A stretch of DNA of 64,000 nucleotides from Trichomonas vaginalis G3 (GCF_026262505.1 NC_067203.1:930001-994000), one strand, 5' to 3'. Positions 29,904 to 40,827 are shown, numbered from the stretch's first letter. Numbers and translations are program-made. The notes: generated by a model not told the origin, from the letters alone.

Positions 29904-30995
29904 CCTCGAAAGAAGAGAACTCGTGATCGATTTGTAAATACCTTATCAGACATAAATTATAAAACAGGAGAATTTGCACCACATGAACCAATATCAAGGT
30001 TTCCATACACAGAAATTTACCCTCCAACTCCACGAGAACTTCATGATGACAAAAAACGATATTACAGTCGTCAAGAATTACTTCACGATCATGTTTATAA
30101 ACTCACTCGCGATATAAAAGATCTCCAACAAGAAAACGAAATTCTTCGCAAAAGATTAAGTGAATTAGAAAACGAAAGATTTGGTGCAATGGAAATCTAC
30201 AATACAAATAATTTATCAGTCACTGGTTTATCTCAGATATTTCCACTACATTATTCAAAAGAAGATGTTAATCGTCTAAAAGAATGCTTATATGATGTCA
30301 ACGATGATTATTATTCATTAAAAGAATCATTATCACCAGAAAATATAGATCTTCTTAGAAAAGAGACTGATGATGGAAAGAAAGAATTAGAAGAACTACA
30401 AACAATGTATGATGATACAGCATATGCAATCGAAGCATTATTACAAAGAATAGAAGAAATCAAACAGTCCCCATTACGTCGTGATTTAGAAATCCAACAA
30501 GATAAAATCAAATTCTTGAAAGCTGCTTTAGCATTGCAAGTCGAAAAATATCGCGGAAACAAGGCCGAATACAGACGAAATCGAAAAGAAAAAGTAGTTA
30601 AAGGCGCTAAAACATTATTAGAGAAGAGTATTTTACAAGAAAATATTGATTATAATAATCGAGTTGTTATTTTACATGGTTTGCAAAGTTGTGTCACAGA
30701 AATTGATCTTCGAACATTGTTTGATCATTATGGTACTATATATACTGTTATTATATCAAATGATATTGCAAAAATCGAATTTGATACTGCTGTTGCTGCC
30801 GCGAAGAGTTTGAATTGCCAGTCTACTCTATTCAGAGATATATTTGTTGATGATGGATATTATGATGATTATGATTACGAATATGATGAAAACCAAGATT
30901 ATTTTTCAGATGACTCTCCTGAATCAACAATAGAACCTGTTTCCAAATCCAAACGATTTGCAAACACATCAACAATGTTATCATTATCAGATTAA
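29904..30995 (+). CDS. Coiled-coil plus RRM-like protein, 5' end unresolved
   Basis: The first in-frame ATG is at 30189, but the frame is open from 29859 and reads as coding before it (SPRKKRTRDRFVNTLSD, then a leucine-rich coiled coil DLQQENEILRKRLSELENE). No ATG lies between 29859 and 30189, so either an upstream exon supplies the start or the 5' end is lost. After the coiled coil (to about codon 235) comes an RRM-like fold (RVVILHGLQS, TLFDHYGTIYTVII, DIAKIEF) and an acidic Tyr/Asp-rich tail. It probably binds RNA, but the specific role is unknown. Confidence 0.6.
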   Translation, partial: PRKKRTRDRFVNTLSDINYKTGEFAPHEPISRFPYTEIYPPTPRELHDDKKRYYSRQELLHDHVYKLTRDIKDLQQENEILRKRLSELENERFGAMEIYNTNNLSVTGLSQIFPLHYSKEDVNRLKECLYDVNDDYYSLKESLSPENIDLLRKETDDGKKELEELQTMYDDTAYAIEALLQRIEEIKQSPLRRDLEIQQDKIKFLKAALALQVEKYRGNKAEYRRNRKEKVVKGAKTLLEKSILQENIDYNNRVVILHGLQSCVTEIDLRTLFDHYGTIYTVIISNDIAKIEFDTAVAAAKSLNCQSTLFRDIFVDDGYYDDYDYEYDENQDYFSDDSPESTIEPVSKSKRFANTSTMLSLSD

Positions 30996-31346
30996 GTATG
31001 TTTATAATAAAAATTGTTTTGTTTATATTTATATTAACTCAAAAACTTTATTTTAAATGATGTAATTATAATTTCTCCATGTTGACCTTGCGCAATTGCA
31101 AAATGTGAAATATTTCTTAATTTTTGAGTGATTTTCTCACATATTCGTTAAAAACATTGTTAAAAATCTTTTCCTAGGATTGCAATTTTATGTTCTGTTT
31201 CATATGATGTTTTGGTATCTTCTGTATTATGAAAAACTGAGAACATTTTAAAAAGTAATAAAAATAAAATCTTGTCATTTTTGCAAATGCAAGATAAATT
31301 AATTGTGTTATAAGATGCGGAAAAAATTATTATATAAAATGTTTAT
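30996..31346. other. AT-rich spacer between convergent genes
   Basis: About 350 bp separates two convergent genes. Nothing further is recognised. Confidence 0.5.
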
Positions 31347-33857
31347 TTAAAAAAGACCAAGTGATGTGCTTGCACAAATAGCGATGACAGCCAATGGAGA
31401 AAAATATATCCGGTTTTCTGGTTTCTTGCATGTGATGAAGTGGCATTCAAGGATCGCGTTTTTATTCAAATAACAGTTTTCGTAAAGATTATTGATAAAT
31501 GACTCTGTTTTGTTCTCGACATCAACACCACATGTAAGTTTGATGCAATCGGCAAATGCATTTGTTTCGACTTCGATGACTGACAGAGGAATGTTGATGT
31601 GTGTCAGTGAAATACACCCTGAGAATGCATAGCGACGAATGTATTGAACGGAGTCATCTGGTATAAGAATGTTCATGAGATTCTTGCATTCAAGGAATGC
31701 ACCTGCTGCAATCTCTCTGATGGTGGTTAGAATTGAGAAGAATTTGCACGAAGATGCAGGAGGGAAGACGACAAGGACAGTCTTATTCTTGTTGAAGAGA
31801 GCGTGATTCTCAACTGTGAAATATGCGCTGTTGTTGCAGATGATTGTTTCCAGAGATTTACAACCTTCAAATACAGCAAAACCAATTGTTTGTAGAGAAC
31901 AATCATCTTCAATGATGAATGTTTTAAGATTGATGCAGTTCTGTAATGTATAATTTGATATCGTATGAGTGTCGTGTGGAACAGTGAAAGTCGAAAAGTT
32001 AGTCCATTGAAAGGCTTTATCTTGTATTTCTTTGATTGATGAAGGCAGAATTAAGTTAATAAGCTTAGTTGCTCCGCTGAATGTGTTTGGTTTAATTACT
32101 GTTAATGGAGGTTCTCCTAAAAATGTAATATTCTCAATTGACAATTTCGAAAATGCAGAAGGTTCCATAGTTGTTATTGTATCGGGGATTACGAGAGACT
32201 CGAGGGATGTACAACCATAAAAACAATATTGACCAATACATGTTATGTTTTTAAATTCTACAGTTTTCAATTTAGTGCAACCTTCAAAAGAAGATTGCCC
32301 TAACATTGTAGGGGCTGATCCCTCAAATATAATTCTTTCTACTGATGTAGCTCCAGCAAACGATAACCGAAATGTTTTTGAAATATTCTTAAAACGAAGT
32401 TCAACTAGGCTGGTGCACCCCTGAAATGATGCTATATCTGCGATATTTAGATTGTCAGGAAATTGAAATCTTTTCAGAGAATAACAAAATCTGAATGCAT
32501 ATACACCGATATGAGTAACTGATTTTGGACATATAAATTCTTCAAGTCTATTACATCCATCGAATAATGCATAGGCAACACTAAGTAAACTTGAATTTGA
32601 TGGAAAGTTAATTGCTTTTAGTTTCCCGAGTCCCGAAAATATTGATTCGGAAAATGATTTTACTGTTGATGGAATGTCGTAACTTTCAAGGCTACTGAAA
32701 CGTGAAAAAACTTTCGTTTTGTTAGCATCGTATAGAAGTTTCTGAGAATCAAAAGAGAACTGTGCACCTTCTTCGAATTCAAGATTGACATCTTGATCGA
32801 AGCAATTTCCACCAATATTTTTAACACTTTTTGGAATCCTTATTGTTTTTAAGTTGGGACATTTAGCAAATGCTTCTTCTCTAAGAGATATGATATTATC
32901 AGGTAAAGTAATATTTGAGATGTTGGTACCATAAAAACATCCAGGAGGTAGTGAACTAATTCCTCTTCCAATAATAACATTAGTTAGATATTTGCAATTT
33001 GAAAATGCTCCACCAACAATAGTTTTTATTGTGTCTGGAATTGTGAGATTAACAAGATGTGAACCGTAAAATCCTCTTAAGCCAATAGTTCTCAGTTTTG
33101 AATTAAATGTTATACTTGTAATACTTGAACCGCAAAAAAAGTTATATGGAATAGTTGTAATATTTTCTGGAATAGTGAATGAAGTCATGTTATCTTTGAA
33201 TCGCAGTATAAATTCTGATTTATCTTTATTATATAATATACCATCTGAAGTTGAAAGATATTGACTATCTGGATCAACAATGATATTTATGTTTCCTGAA
33301 AATGCATTCTCAGCAATACTTGACACATATTTTGGAATGAATATATTTGTTAATGCCGTACCGATAAGTGCAACGCTATCAATACTAACTAGCTGTGATT
33401 CTGGTTCGATATTTAAAGTATGTAGATGTCCACACCAGGCAAGACAATATCCTCTGAAATGTTTCACTGAATTTGGAACACTCAGAGCAGAAAACGGACA
33501 ACTTTGGAAAATTAACCCCGATAACTCACTTAGACTTGGAGGAAGGATAACTTCAGTTAGTATACGACAGTTAGTAAATGCTTTTTCTCCAATATATGTT
33601 AGAAATTGACAGTTGGTGAAATTAATCGAAGAAAGTTTTATGCAACCTTCGAATGCACTGAATCCAATAGTTTTGAGCATAGATCCTTCTGGAAATATGA
33701 TGGATTCAAGAGTGTCTCGACTGCCTGCAAATGCATATATTCCTGTTGACCCGTCTCCATGGATGATCTCGCATTGCTGTCGTAGCACAACATTAACACT
33801 GTGATCTGTTGTATAGAGTACGCGATAATTATCAAGATAATTTTCTCCTACTACCAT
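31347..33857 (-). CDS. BspA-like leucine-rich-repeat surface protein, 836 aa
   Basis: The protein is built of about 30 repeats of the Treponema-pallidum/BspA LRR type, of the form IG..AF.GC..L..I.IP.S, for example TIGFSAFEGCIKLSSINF and HIGVYAFRFCYSLKRFQF. It ends with a hydrophobic stretch (PLAVIAICASTSLGLF) that may anchor it or serve as a lipid-attachment signal. There is no clear N-terminal signal peptide, as in many trichomonad members. This is one of the largest trichomonad gene families, thought to act at the cell surface in adhesion. The frame is intact. Confidence 0.9.
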   Translation of the reverse strand: MVVGENYLDNYRVLYTTDHSVNVVLRQQCEIIHGDGSTGIYAFAGSRDTLESIIFPEGSMLKTIGFSAFEGCIKLSSINFTNCQFLTYIGEKAFTNCRILTEVILPPSLSELSGLIFQSCPFSALSVPNSVKHFRGYCLAWCGHLHTLNIEPESQLVSIDSVALIGTALTNIFIPKYVSSIAENAFSGNINIIVDPDSQYLSTSDGILYNKDKSEFILRFKDNMTSFTIPENITTIPYNFFCGSSITSITFNSKLRTIGLRGFYGSHLVNLTIPDTIKTIVGGAFSNCKYLTNVIIGRGISSLPPGCFYGTNISNITLPDNIISLREEAFAKCPNLKTIRIPKSVKNIGGNCFDQDVNLEFEEGAQFSFDSQKLLYDANKTKVFSRFSSLESYDIPSTVKSFSESIFSGLGKLKAINFPSNSSLLSVAYALFDGCNRLEEFICPKSVTHIGVYAFRFCYSLKRFQFPDNLNIADIASFQGCTSLVELRFKNISKTFRLSFAGATSVERIIFEGSAPTMLGQSSFEGCTKLKTVEFKNITCIGQYCFYGCTSLESLVIPDTITTMEPSAFSKLSIENITFLGEPPLTVIKPNTFSGATKLINLILPSSIKEIQDKAFQWTNFSTFTVPHDTHTISNYTLQNCINLKTFIIEDDCSLQTIGFAVFEGCKSLETIICNNSAYFTVENHALFNKNKTVLVVFPPASSCKFFSILTTIREIAAGAFLECKNLMNILIPDDSVQYIRRYAFSGCISLTHINIPLSVIEVETNAFADCIKLTCGVDVENKTESFINNLYENCYLNKNAILECHFITCKKPENRIYFSPLAVIAICASTSLGLF

Positions 33858-34778
33858 TCTTTAATTTGCATGAGTACATGGAAATATCAAAACTAGTGTA
33901 ATAGTAAATTGGAAATTTTGTGGCTGGATGAATTAAATTTTAAATTCAGAATAATTTTAATGGATATCAATGATTCACTAATTTTCGTGATTGCTTATAA
34001 CAAAGCCTTCTGGTCGAAGCTATACTGATAAAGTTTCTACATATTTTGTAAAACTATCAATCTCCATCAAGAATTACAAAATATTGCAAAAATTGAAAAC
34101 CGTTTCAACTATTCAATTTTATATATGAACTTGAAAACACTTTTTCTCCAAAATTGTTAGACAAAATCTTCTCAAAGTTTAATATGCTTATATATTTTCT
34201 AAATACTATATAAATATATAAATAAAATTGTCTAATCATCAATGTATTTTTTTCATATAAAATATCAAAAATTAAAATATATAATCTGATGAACAGATCT
34301 CTTATTTTCTTCATGTATGTCCCATATATTTCAACAATTGGAAAATAAACATTTTTTTTAAAATGAATATTTTACAGACCTAAAACTCATTCTAATTGCT
34401 TAAAAGTCATATATATATTAGATCTAAGAGTATACTTCATTATACTAAAAGAAATAATCTATATTTCAGGTATTGAACGACTTTGTCTATTAGACATTTA
34501 TCAATGATTTTTTTTTGATTTGCCAAAATAACGTACAAACATCGGTGATACCTTTGGTACTTTCAAAATGGTCAAATTTTTACTGTACTATACCCTTAAC
34601 CAAGTTAAGATCATTTTATCTATTCCCATCATCATGTTATCCAATTTTTTATAAACTTTGCCATTTGATATCCCCACGGATTGAACTTTCTTTCATTTTC
34701 CAACATTGTTCTATATAATATTAATTATACAGTAACTGTCATTTCCACGATCATCTACCAATTTTTTTTCCTTTGAAT
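33858..34778. other. Intergenic region with one transposon-end-like segment
   Basis: AT-rich DNA between divergent genes. At 34544-34599 the minus strand reads TTAAGGGTATAGTACAG and onward, resembling the end of the Kolobok-like element at 10054. No partner end was found nearby. Confidence 0.5.
34544..34595 (-). repeat. Solo Kolobok-like terminal repeat
   Basis: Reverse complement: TTAA (34596-34599) then GGGTATAGTACAGTAAAAAT, close to GGGTATAGTAAACTCAAAAT of the Kolobok-like element. It may be a remnant end or a small non-autonomous copy with a decayed partner. Confidence 0.4.
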
Positions 34779-34784
34779 TCACTT
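34779..34784 (+). promoter_or_regulatory. Initiator (Inr) of the NTPase-UAP gene
   Basis: TCACTT fits TCA+1Py(T/A), with A+1 at 34781, ten bases before the ATG at 34791. This favours that ATG over the open codons upstream. Confidence 0.65.
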
Positions 34785-34790
34785 TTAGGT

Positions 34791-36566
34791 ATGAAGTTTG
34801 TTGTAACATCTACCAACTCTATGAAGGTCGAAGCTGTCAAGGCTGCCCTTACAAAAGTACTCGAAGGACAAGTCGAATTTACAGTTGTTGGAGCTAAAGC
34901 CGAATCAAAAGTATCCGAACAACCAATGACAGCCGAAGAGACAAGATGTGGTGCTTGCAACCGCATTGAAACATGCGAGGAGAAGGGCGACTACTATGTT
35001 TCCATCGAATCAGGCGTCGACCGCGAATTTGATAACTTATATTCCTTCACATTTGCTGCAATTGCAAATGCTGGCAAGACAAGATTCGGATTTGGTACAT
35101 CATCCAAGTTCCCAGTCCCAGATAAGATTGCTCGTCAAATCATTGCTGGCAATGTACTTGGATCGGTTGTTCACAACGACGACGGACTTATCTCTGCTCT
35201 TACAGGTGGTCTCAAGACACGCGCCGAGCTTATCAGCGAAGCCGTTCTTGCCGCCATCATCCCATTCCATGTCTTCAAGACTGAAATGCCAAAGGACGTC
35301 CCAGAGGAATGCGTCAAGTACGCCAACGATGCCGATGTTACACAACTCGACAGAAACGCCCTCGCTGATGAACTCCGCGAGCTCGATTTCAAGCCAGTTA
35401 CAAACTTCTTCAAGAAACCAGAAGGCACACTCGAAGTCACCGAAGTTATCCATCCAGGCGACAACGCTGAAGACATCTACGCCAACGGTGTTGAAGCAAT
35501 CCGCCACGGAGAAGTCGCCGTCATCATTATGTGCGGTGGCCAAGGTTCCCGCCTCGGCTCTCCAATTCCAAAGGGCATGGTTCAGCTTGACATCCCATCC
35601 AAGTCATCTCTCTTGGAAATCCAGCTTCGCCGTGTCAAGAAATTGAACAGTTTATTCGCTCGCTACAACCAATCATCGAAAGGCATCCCCGTCTACATTC
35701 TTACATCCGAGGAGACACACTCCGCCCTCGCCGCCTATCTCATGGCCAACAGAAACTTCGGAGTCCCATATGTCAGACTCTTCCAGCAGCAGTTGTTGCC
35801 TGCCAGACATCCAGACGGACGTGTTGCCATGCGTAACAAGCACAAAGTACTCGCTGCTCCAAACGGAAACGGCTCAATTTACGAAGCGATGGAGACATCC
35901 GGAGTTCTTGCAGATATGGAACGCTTAGGTGTCAAGTACATCGAATGCCATCCAATTGATAACGTTCTTGCTCGTCCAGCCGATCCATTCTTCATCGGAC
36001 AGATGATGTACGAAGAATCCGACTGCGCAATGAAAGTTCTCAAGAAGGTATCCCCATCAGAGAGAATCGGAACAGTCGCAAAGATAAACGGAAAAGATAT
36101 CATCATCGAATACTCCGAAATTCCACTTGAAGAGTCTGCAAAGCACATGTACGGCAGTATCGCTATCCACGGATTTACACTCGACCTTCTCAAGAAGGCT
36201 GCAAAGGCAGATCTTCCATTCCATATCGCAAAGAAGATGGAAAACACAGTTGGAGGCAAGGAAGAAGTCCACAAGTTCGAGAGATTCATTTTCGATGTCC
36301 TTGATATCGCTCAGCACCCAATCTTCGTCGAAGTCAAGAGAGAGGAAGAATTCGCTCCAGTCAAGAACGCTCCAGGTTCACCAACAGACTCCCCAGAAAC
36401 AGCAAAGGCTTTGTTACTCGCTGAACACAGAAGATGGGCTGAAGCCGCTGGAATCAAGTTCGAAGGCGAAGGCGAATTCGAAATCAGACCAGAGACATCT
36501 TACGCTGGAGAAGGAATCTTGGAGAGCTACCCAGACATGACATTCAAGCTCCCATTCATTCTCTAA
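34791..36566 (+). CDS. Fusion: ITP/XTPase-like domain plus UDP-N-acetylglucosamine pyrophosphorylase-like
   Basis: Residues ~1-175 match the YjjX/DUF84 inosine-xanthosine triphosphatase family (KFVVTSTNSMKVEAVKAALT, then ISALTGGLKTRAELISEAV). From ~220 on follows a nucleotidyltransferase with the UDP-sugar pyrophosphorylase motif IIMCGGQGSRLGSPIPKGM, then QQQLLPA and NGNGSIYEAM, the last typical of UDP-GlcNAc pyrophosphorylases, which make UDP-GlcNAc from UTP and GlcNAc-1-phosphate. Total length is 591 residues with no break between domains. The start at 34791 is set by an initiator ten bases upstream. It is GC-richer than its flanks, suggesting strong expression. Sugar specificity cannot be read by eye. 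Confidence 0.85.
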   Translation: MKFVVTSTNSMKVEAVKAALTKVLEGQVEFTVVGAKAESKVSEQPMTAEETRCGACNRIETCEEKGDYYVSIESGVDREFDNLYSFTFAAIANAGKTRFGFGTSSKFPVPDKIARQIIAGNVLGSVVHNDDGLISALTGGLKTRAELISEAVLAAIIPFHVFKTEMPKDVPEECVKYANDADVTQLDRNALADELRELDFKPVTNFFKKPEGTLEVTEVIHPGDNAEDIYANGVEAIRHGEVAVIIMCGGQGSRLGSPIPKGMVQLDIPSKSSLLEIQLRRVKKLNSLFARYNQSSKGIPVYILTSEETHSALAAYLMANRNFGVPYVRLFQQQLLPARHPDGRVAMRNKHKVLAAPNGNGSIYEAMETSGVLADMERLGVKYIECHPIDNVLARPADPFFIGQMMYEESDCAMKVLKKVSPSERIGTVAKINGKDIIIEYSEIPLEESAKHMYGSIAIHGFTLDLLKKAAKADLPFHIAKKMENTVGGKEEVHKFERFIFDVLDIAQHPIFVEVKREEEFAPVKNAPGSPTDSPETAKALLLAEHRRWAEAAGIKFEGEGEFEIRPETSYAGEGILESYPDMTFKLPFIL

Positions 36567-36696
36567 ATTTAGTCAATTTTTTTAATTTTTTTTAAAACTA
36601 ACTTTTAAACAGTAAAATGTCTTATTTCATTGGAATGTAAATACATATAAGTTTATTTGACATATCGAAACAAAAAAATTAAAAAAGATATTTTGA

Positions 36697-37732
36697 CTAT
36701 TTAATTTTATTGTATGGAAATACTTTTGATTTATAATACCTTCTTTTATTTGTTAGATTGCCTAAAAAGAAACAACATGGACTTATTCTAGGTTTTGGAA
36801 TTTGAATTGTGCTGAAGTTAAAAGTATTTCCTTGACAAAGTTCGGTTGAATATAAGTATAGAGAAATATTTATTTCGCATGGCGTGTTTGACTTTAAATC
36901 AAAATCCCCATACAATGAATTATTAGAATCAATTAAACAGTTAGATATAATACAAGAAACATTCGAATCAACAAGAAATAGCAAGTTTTCACCTTGATTT
37001 TTATCTGCAAAGTAACAATTTTCAAAACTATTTTTTCCTTTTTTGAGACCAATTATTATCCCGTGATTTTCAGGATGAACTAATGCGTTGTTTGCAAATA
37101 TTAAGCTATGATAATTCAATTCCTTAACTTCTGAATACAGTATGCATGATTCAGCTTTATTATGGCTTATAAGAGAATTTTTTATAGATCCTGATACATC
37201 TGAAATATATAATGCAGCAAAAATTTGAGCGTAATTGTTTGTAATATTATTATTAATAAATGATAATTGACCATTAAATATTTCTATTCCCCAGGGACCT
37301 TGCACCTCACCACGGTTATTGTAAAGAACTGAGATTTCTGAATAAAAGTTTAAACCACTTTCTGATTGATCACGGATCAAACAAAAAGCAGCATTGTTGT
37401 ATGCATTTGATCCATAACTGCATGTTCTTTGTAAAGAACTTTGGTAACCAATGATTGAAATAGAGCCTGATTGATCATTTGATGAGCTTGAAGAATTAAT
37501 AAATGTGCATAAATAAATTAAAGTATTGGAAAATGAATTTATATTAATTACACCGCAATCACCTAAATCGCAAAATATTACATTCTTTGCATAGAAATTA
37601 TTATTTTTTACATTATATTTCTTGTTTTCAGTTTGACATTCTGGCTCTTCAGTAGGATAAAGATCTCCCCATTCACCAAAATACAATTTGACACCAAATA
37701 GATAGCACTTAAATAAAACTATGCTTGAAGGA
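36697..37732 (-). pseudogene. Pmp-like beta-helix surface protein fragment
   Basis: About 345 codons of right-handed beta-helix sequence are rich in Asn/Ser and short strands (NVIFCDLGDCGVININSFSN, GQLSFINNNITNNYAQ). They resemble the trichomonad proteins related to chlamydial polymorphic membrane proteins. The frame opens after a stop near 37733 and has no ATG at its start (first residues APSSIVLFKCYLFGVK). No signal peptide or C-terminal membrane anchor is present. It therefore looks like a truncated family member. Confidence 0.55.
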
Positions 37733-37948
37733 GCTCAAAGTTTTTATTAACAAAAAAATTGACAGAATTCAATTAATTTTGATCATAATTTCAAATACTT
37801 TTGTGCTATTAATTTTTCAGCTGTAACCAGGAAACCATCAAAGAATCTATTCCAACCATGCTCTATTACTCCATAGCACACAAAAAAATTGATAACCCAT
37901 GATTTTAAGGGTATATATTCATTGTAGAGAGGAGCAATTAATTCTTAA

Positions 37949-38068
37949 GGGTGCACTTACCACTTTCTGACACTCTCTCAAAAAGAGATATACGAGTGTG
38001 AAGATTCATAGAAAATAAAACCTTAAACAGGAAATTTGAGAGGGTGTCAGAAAGTGGTAAGTGCACCC
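37949..38068. mobile_element. TTAA-flanked MITE, 120 bp
   Basis: Inverted ends GGGTGCACTTACCACTTTCT match over about 34 bp with one mismatch (left 37949-37982, right 38035-38068). TTAA stands directly outside both ends (37945-37948, 38069-38072). The related sequence at 40696-40710 shows one TTAA without the insert, i.e. an empty site. The TTAA duplication suggests mobilisation by a Kolobok- or piggyBac-type transposase. Confidence 0.85.
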
Positions 38069-38260
38069 TTAAGATAATACAATTTAAAATCCGGACTCTT
38101 GAGGCTACTATAAAGCTGCTATGTTACTTTTCCGATAGAACTTCAAATTTGAAAGGAATTTACGAGTGCGCAGAATAGAAAAAAGTCGACGAAAATCCAT
38201 AATCTTTGTCACTTTTTCATATGGGGATATTATTCAAACTTCTATTTCCTTCATATATAG
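38069..38260 (+). repeat. Partial duplicate of nuclease-gene promoter and 5' end
   Basis: TTAAGATAAT, then GCGCAGAATAGAAAAAAGTC and ATCTTTGTCACTTTTTCA, resembles the region upstream of the EndA-type gene (40701-40865), including the initiator and the first codons. The rest of the gene is not present here. A MITE sits at its left edge. Confidence 0.7.
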
Positions 38261-38568
38261 AACATATTTAAGTAGCACCAAATGGATGTATAAAGTATTC
38301 AATTTCATATGCAATACACATACAATACATATTTATGGGAAATTAAGGTGTTTTGTTTCGAATGAGGATATCTCAAAATGAGACATATAAAAATTCTAGT
38401 ATCTCATATACATCATCATTGTATTCCTCATATAGAATCTAATAGATATCATTTTGGCTGATGATTTTTCGGCTTTAAATATGCGACTATTTTTTTTTGA
38501 AAATTTTGAACAATGAATTTTACGATAATTTTTATGAAATTTTTTTCAGTTCACAAATTCAAATCATC

Positions 38569-40537
38569 ATGAGTGAGAGTGACTTTAATATTTCAGAACT
38601 TTTTGAATTAACGAAAGAATACAGTGATACTTTCAGAGCATTCTACAGGCTTCACACTTTCGACGAAGAAGAAATTGACAAATTTTACAAAGATATCAAA
38701 AGCAAACTAATCGAAACAAAAATAATTTCTCCATCAAGATTGGTCAATTCTATTTCATATGCAATAAAATACAACAATCGTTACTTGATGTCATACTTTC
38801 GGATTTTCGAAAAATTATATGAAGATTACATCCAAAAAATGTTGATTCTGAAAATTTTTGTCATGGATTTGATAAGCTTATTTACGACAAATATAAAATT
38901 TCATATTTGAAAAAACCCGAATATGATAATTGTTCCATAGAATTCCTCAACGAAAACACAATTTACAGATCAATAATGGAAGATGACATTAAATCATTTA
39001 TAGGTTTCACAGAAAGAAGTGGATTTGATGAAAAACAAGTAATTCAAAATGATTTCTTTCCTTCTGAGTTTCAAAAGAATAGTTTGATTAAATTATGTTG
39101 TTATTATGGTTCTGTAAACTGCTTTAAGTTTTTGATCACTAAATTTAAACCAAAAATCACAACAACATGTCTTAGATATTCATTTTTAGGAGGAAATCAA
39201 GAAATAGTAATGGAATGTCTTAAATATAAAACACCAGATAAGTTTAGCATGAATTATGCAATTGTTTCACACAACAATGACTTTGTCAGTTTTTTGCTCA
39301 CACAATACGACATACCATGTTATACATATCTTTGTCACTTATACAATAATATTGATGCAGCCTTGATATATTATGATATTAAAAGAATTTTCAAAGAAAA
39401 TTTGACTTGGATTTGCAAATTTAAAATACCATCTCTTTGCAAATATTTCATTTTGCATGGCGCAGATATTTATCTTGAAGATTATAAAGACAATCCAGCA
39501 ACTTATTATATAGTAGAGTATGGATGGAAAGAAATATTAGAACTTCTTATTTCACGTGGATTAGATATCAATAAAGCAAAATCTCTTTTTGTTGCTGCAG
39601 AATTTAATTGGAAAGAAATAGTTGAAATTCTCCTAGCAAACGGTGCGGATGTAAATTCAAATGATTATTATTATAATAAGACACCCCTTCTTATTGCTGT
39701 ACAGTATAATTCTAAGAAAGTGATTGATATTCTTTATTCACATGGTGCTGATATCAATGTATATGATAGTCAAGGAAGAGGTGTTCTTTATTATGTAGCA
39801 AGAACTAATAATGTTGAGAAAGCAGAATTCTTCATGTCACATGGCCTAGATCTAAATAAAGATACTTCAAATTTGACCGAGCATCTTAATGGTGCAGTGA
39901 AATACAATAACAGAGAAATGGTGGAATTTCTTATTTCACGCGGTGCAAATGTAAATCCTGCAGATAGAGAGAATGAAGGACCTCTTCATTATGCAATAGA
40001 GGATGACAACGCCAGCATCGCAGAACTTCTTATTTCCCATGGAACTGATTTAAATGCAAATTTTTGTTGCAGCAGAACATATCACAAAAATCAATTTAAA
40101 TCAGCGTGCAAAAAAGCCTATGAAGTTACAAAACTTCTTATTTCACACGGTTCTGACATTCATAAAATCAATTATTATAGTGGAACCCTTCTTCACACTG
40201 CTGCAAGAAATGGTGACGAAAAATTGCTGAATATCTTATTTCTCTTGGATTAGATGTCAATGCAAAAGATCAAGATGGACAAACTGCTCTTCATGCATCA
40301 GCATATGAAAAATTCAGTGATGTGCCACAATTACTTATATCACATGGCATTGATATTGAAGCGAAGGATAATTCAGGCAAAACAGCACTACATATTGCAA
40401 AAGAACATGTCTTAATTAATGGAAAAGTTTTAATTGAATTACTTGAATCCCATGGATCTCATGTTGATGACAGTGAAATAGAAGTAATTGAACCACCTAT
40501 GATATTAGATTCCCCTGGCAACATGTTTGATTTTTAA
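38569..40537 (+). pseudogene. Ankyrin-repeat protein, broken by two frameshifts
   Basis: The ATG at 38569 (MSESDFNISELFELTK) starts the N-terminal domain usual for the trichomonad ankyrin family (FRAFYRLHTFDEEEIDKFY). About a dozen ankyrin repeats follow (ILLANGADVNSNDY, LLISHGTDLNAN, LLISHGIDIEAKDNSGKTAL) and an acidic tail. The reading frame shifts near 38835, in a run of six A, and near 40225, in a run of five A. Both are homopolymers, so sequencing error is possible as well as real decay. Domain order and length otherwise fit an ordinary family member. Confidence 0.75.
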
Positions 40538-40827
40538 ATTACAAATTCAATAATTTAACAAATAAAAAATAATTCAAAAATACACAAATATATTTTTTTA
40601 ATAAATATTTGTTCATTATATACTTAATTCCATATGAGTTAAATATTTTTGGCTGAATTTGTTACTTTTTGCGCCAAGCGTGCTATGTATAGCAGAATCT
40701 TAAGATAATGCTATTTAATATAAAATTCGGATTCAGAAATATTTTCTTATGAATGAAAGAAATTTACGGGTGTGCAGAATAGAACAAAGTCGATGCAAAT
40801 TCCCAAAATCTTTGTCACTTTTTCACT
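40538..40827. other. Promoter region of nuclease gene
   Basis: It contains the MITE empty site (CTTAAGATAAT at 40699-40709) and initiator TCACTT at 40815-40820, with A+1 eleven bases before the ATG. Confidence 0.55.

Larger units (their letters stand above)
37733..38568. other. Intergenic region with MITE and promoter duplicate
   Basis: It contains a TTAA-flanked MITE (37949-38068) and a decayed duplicate of the upstream region and first codons of the nuclease gene (38069-38260). An initiator-like TCACAA is at 38551-38556, before the ankyrin gene. Confidence 0.6.
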
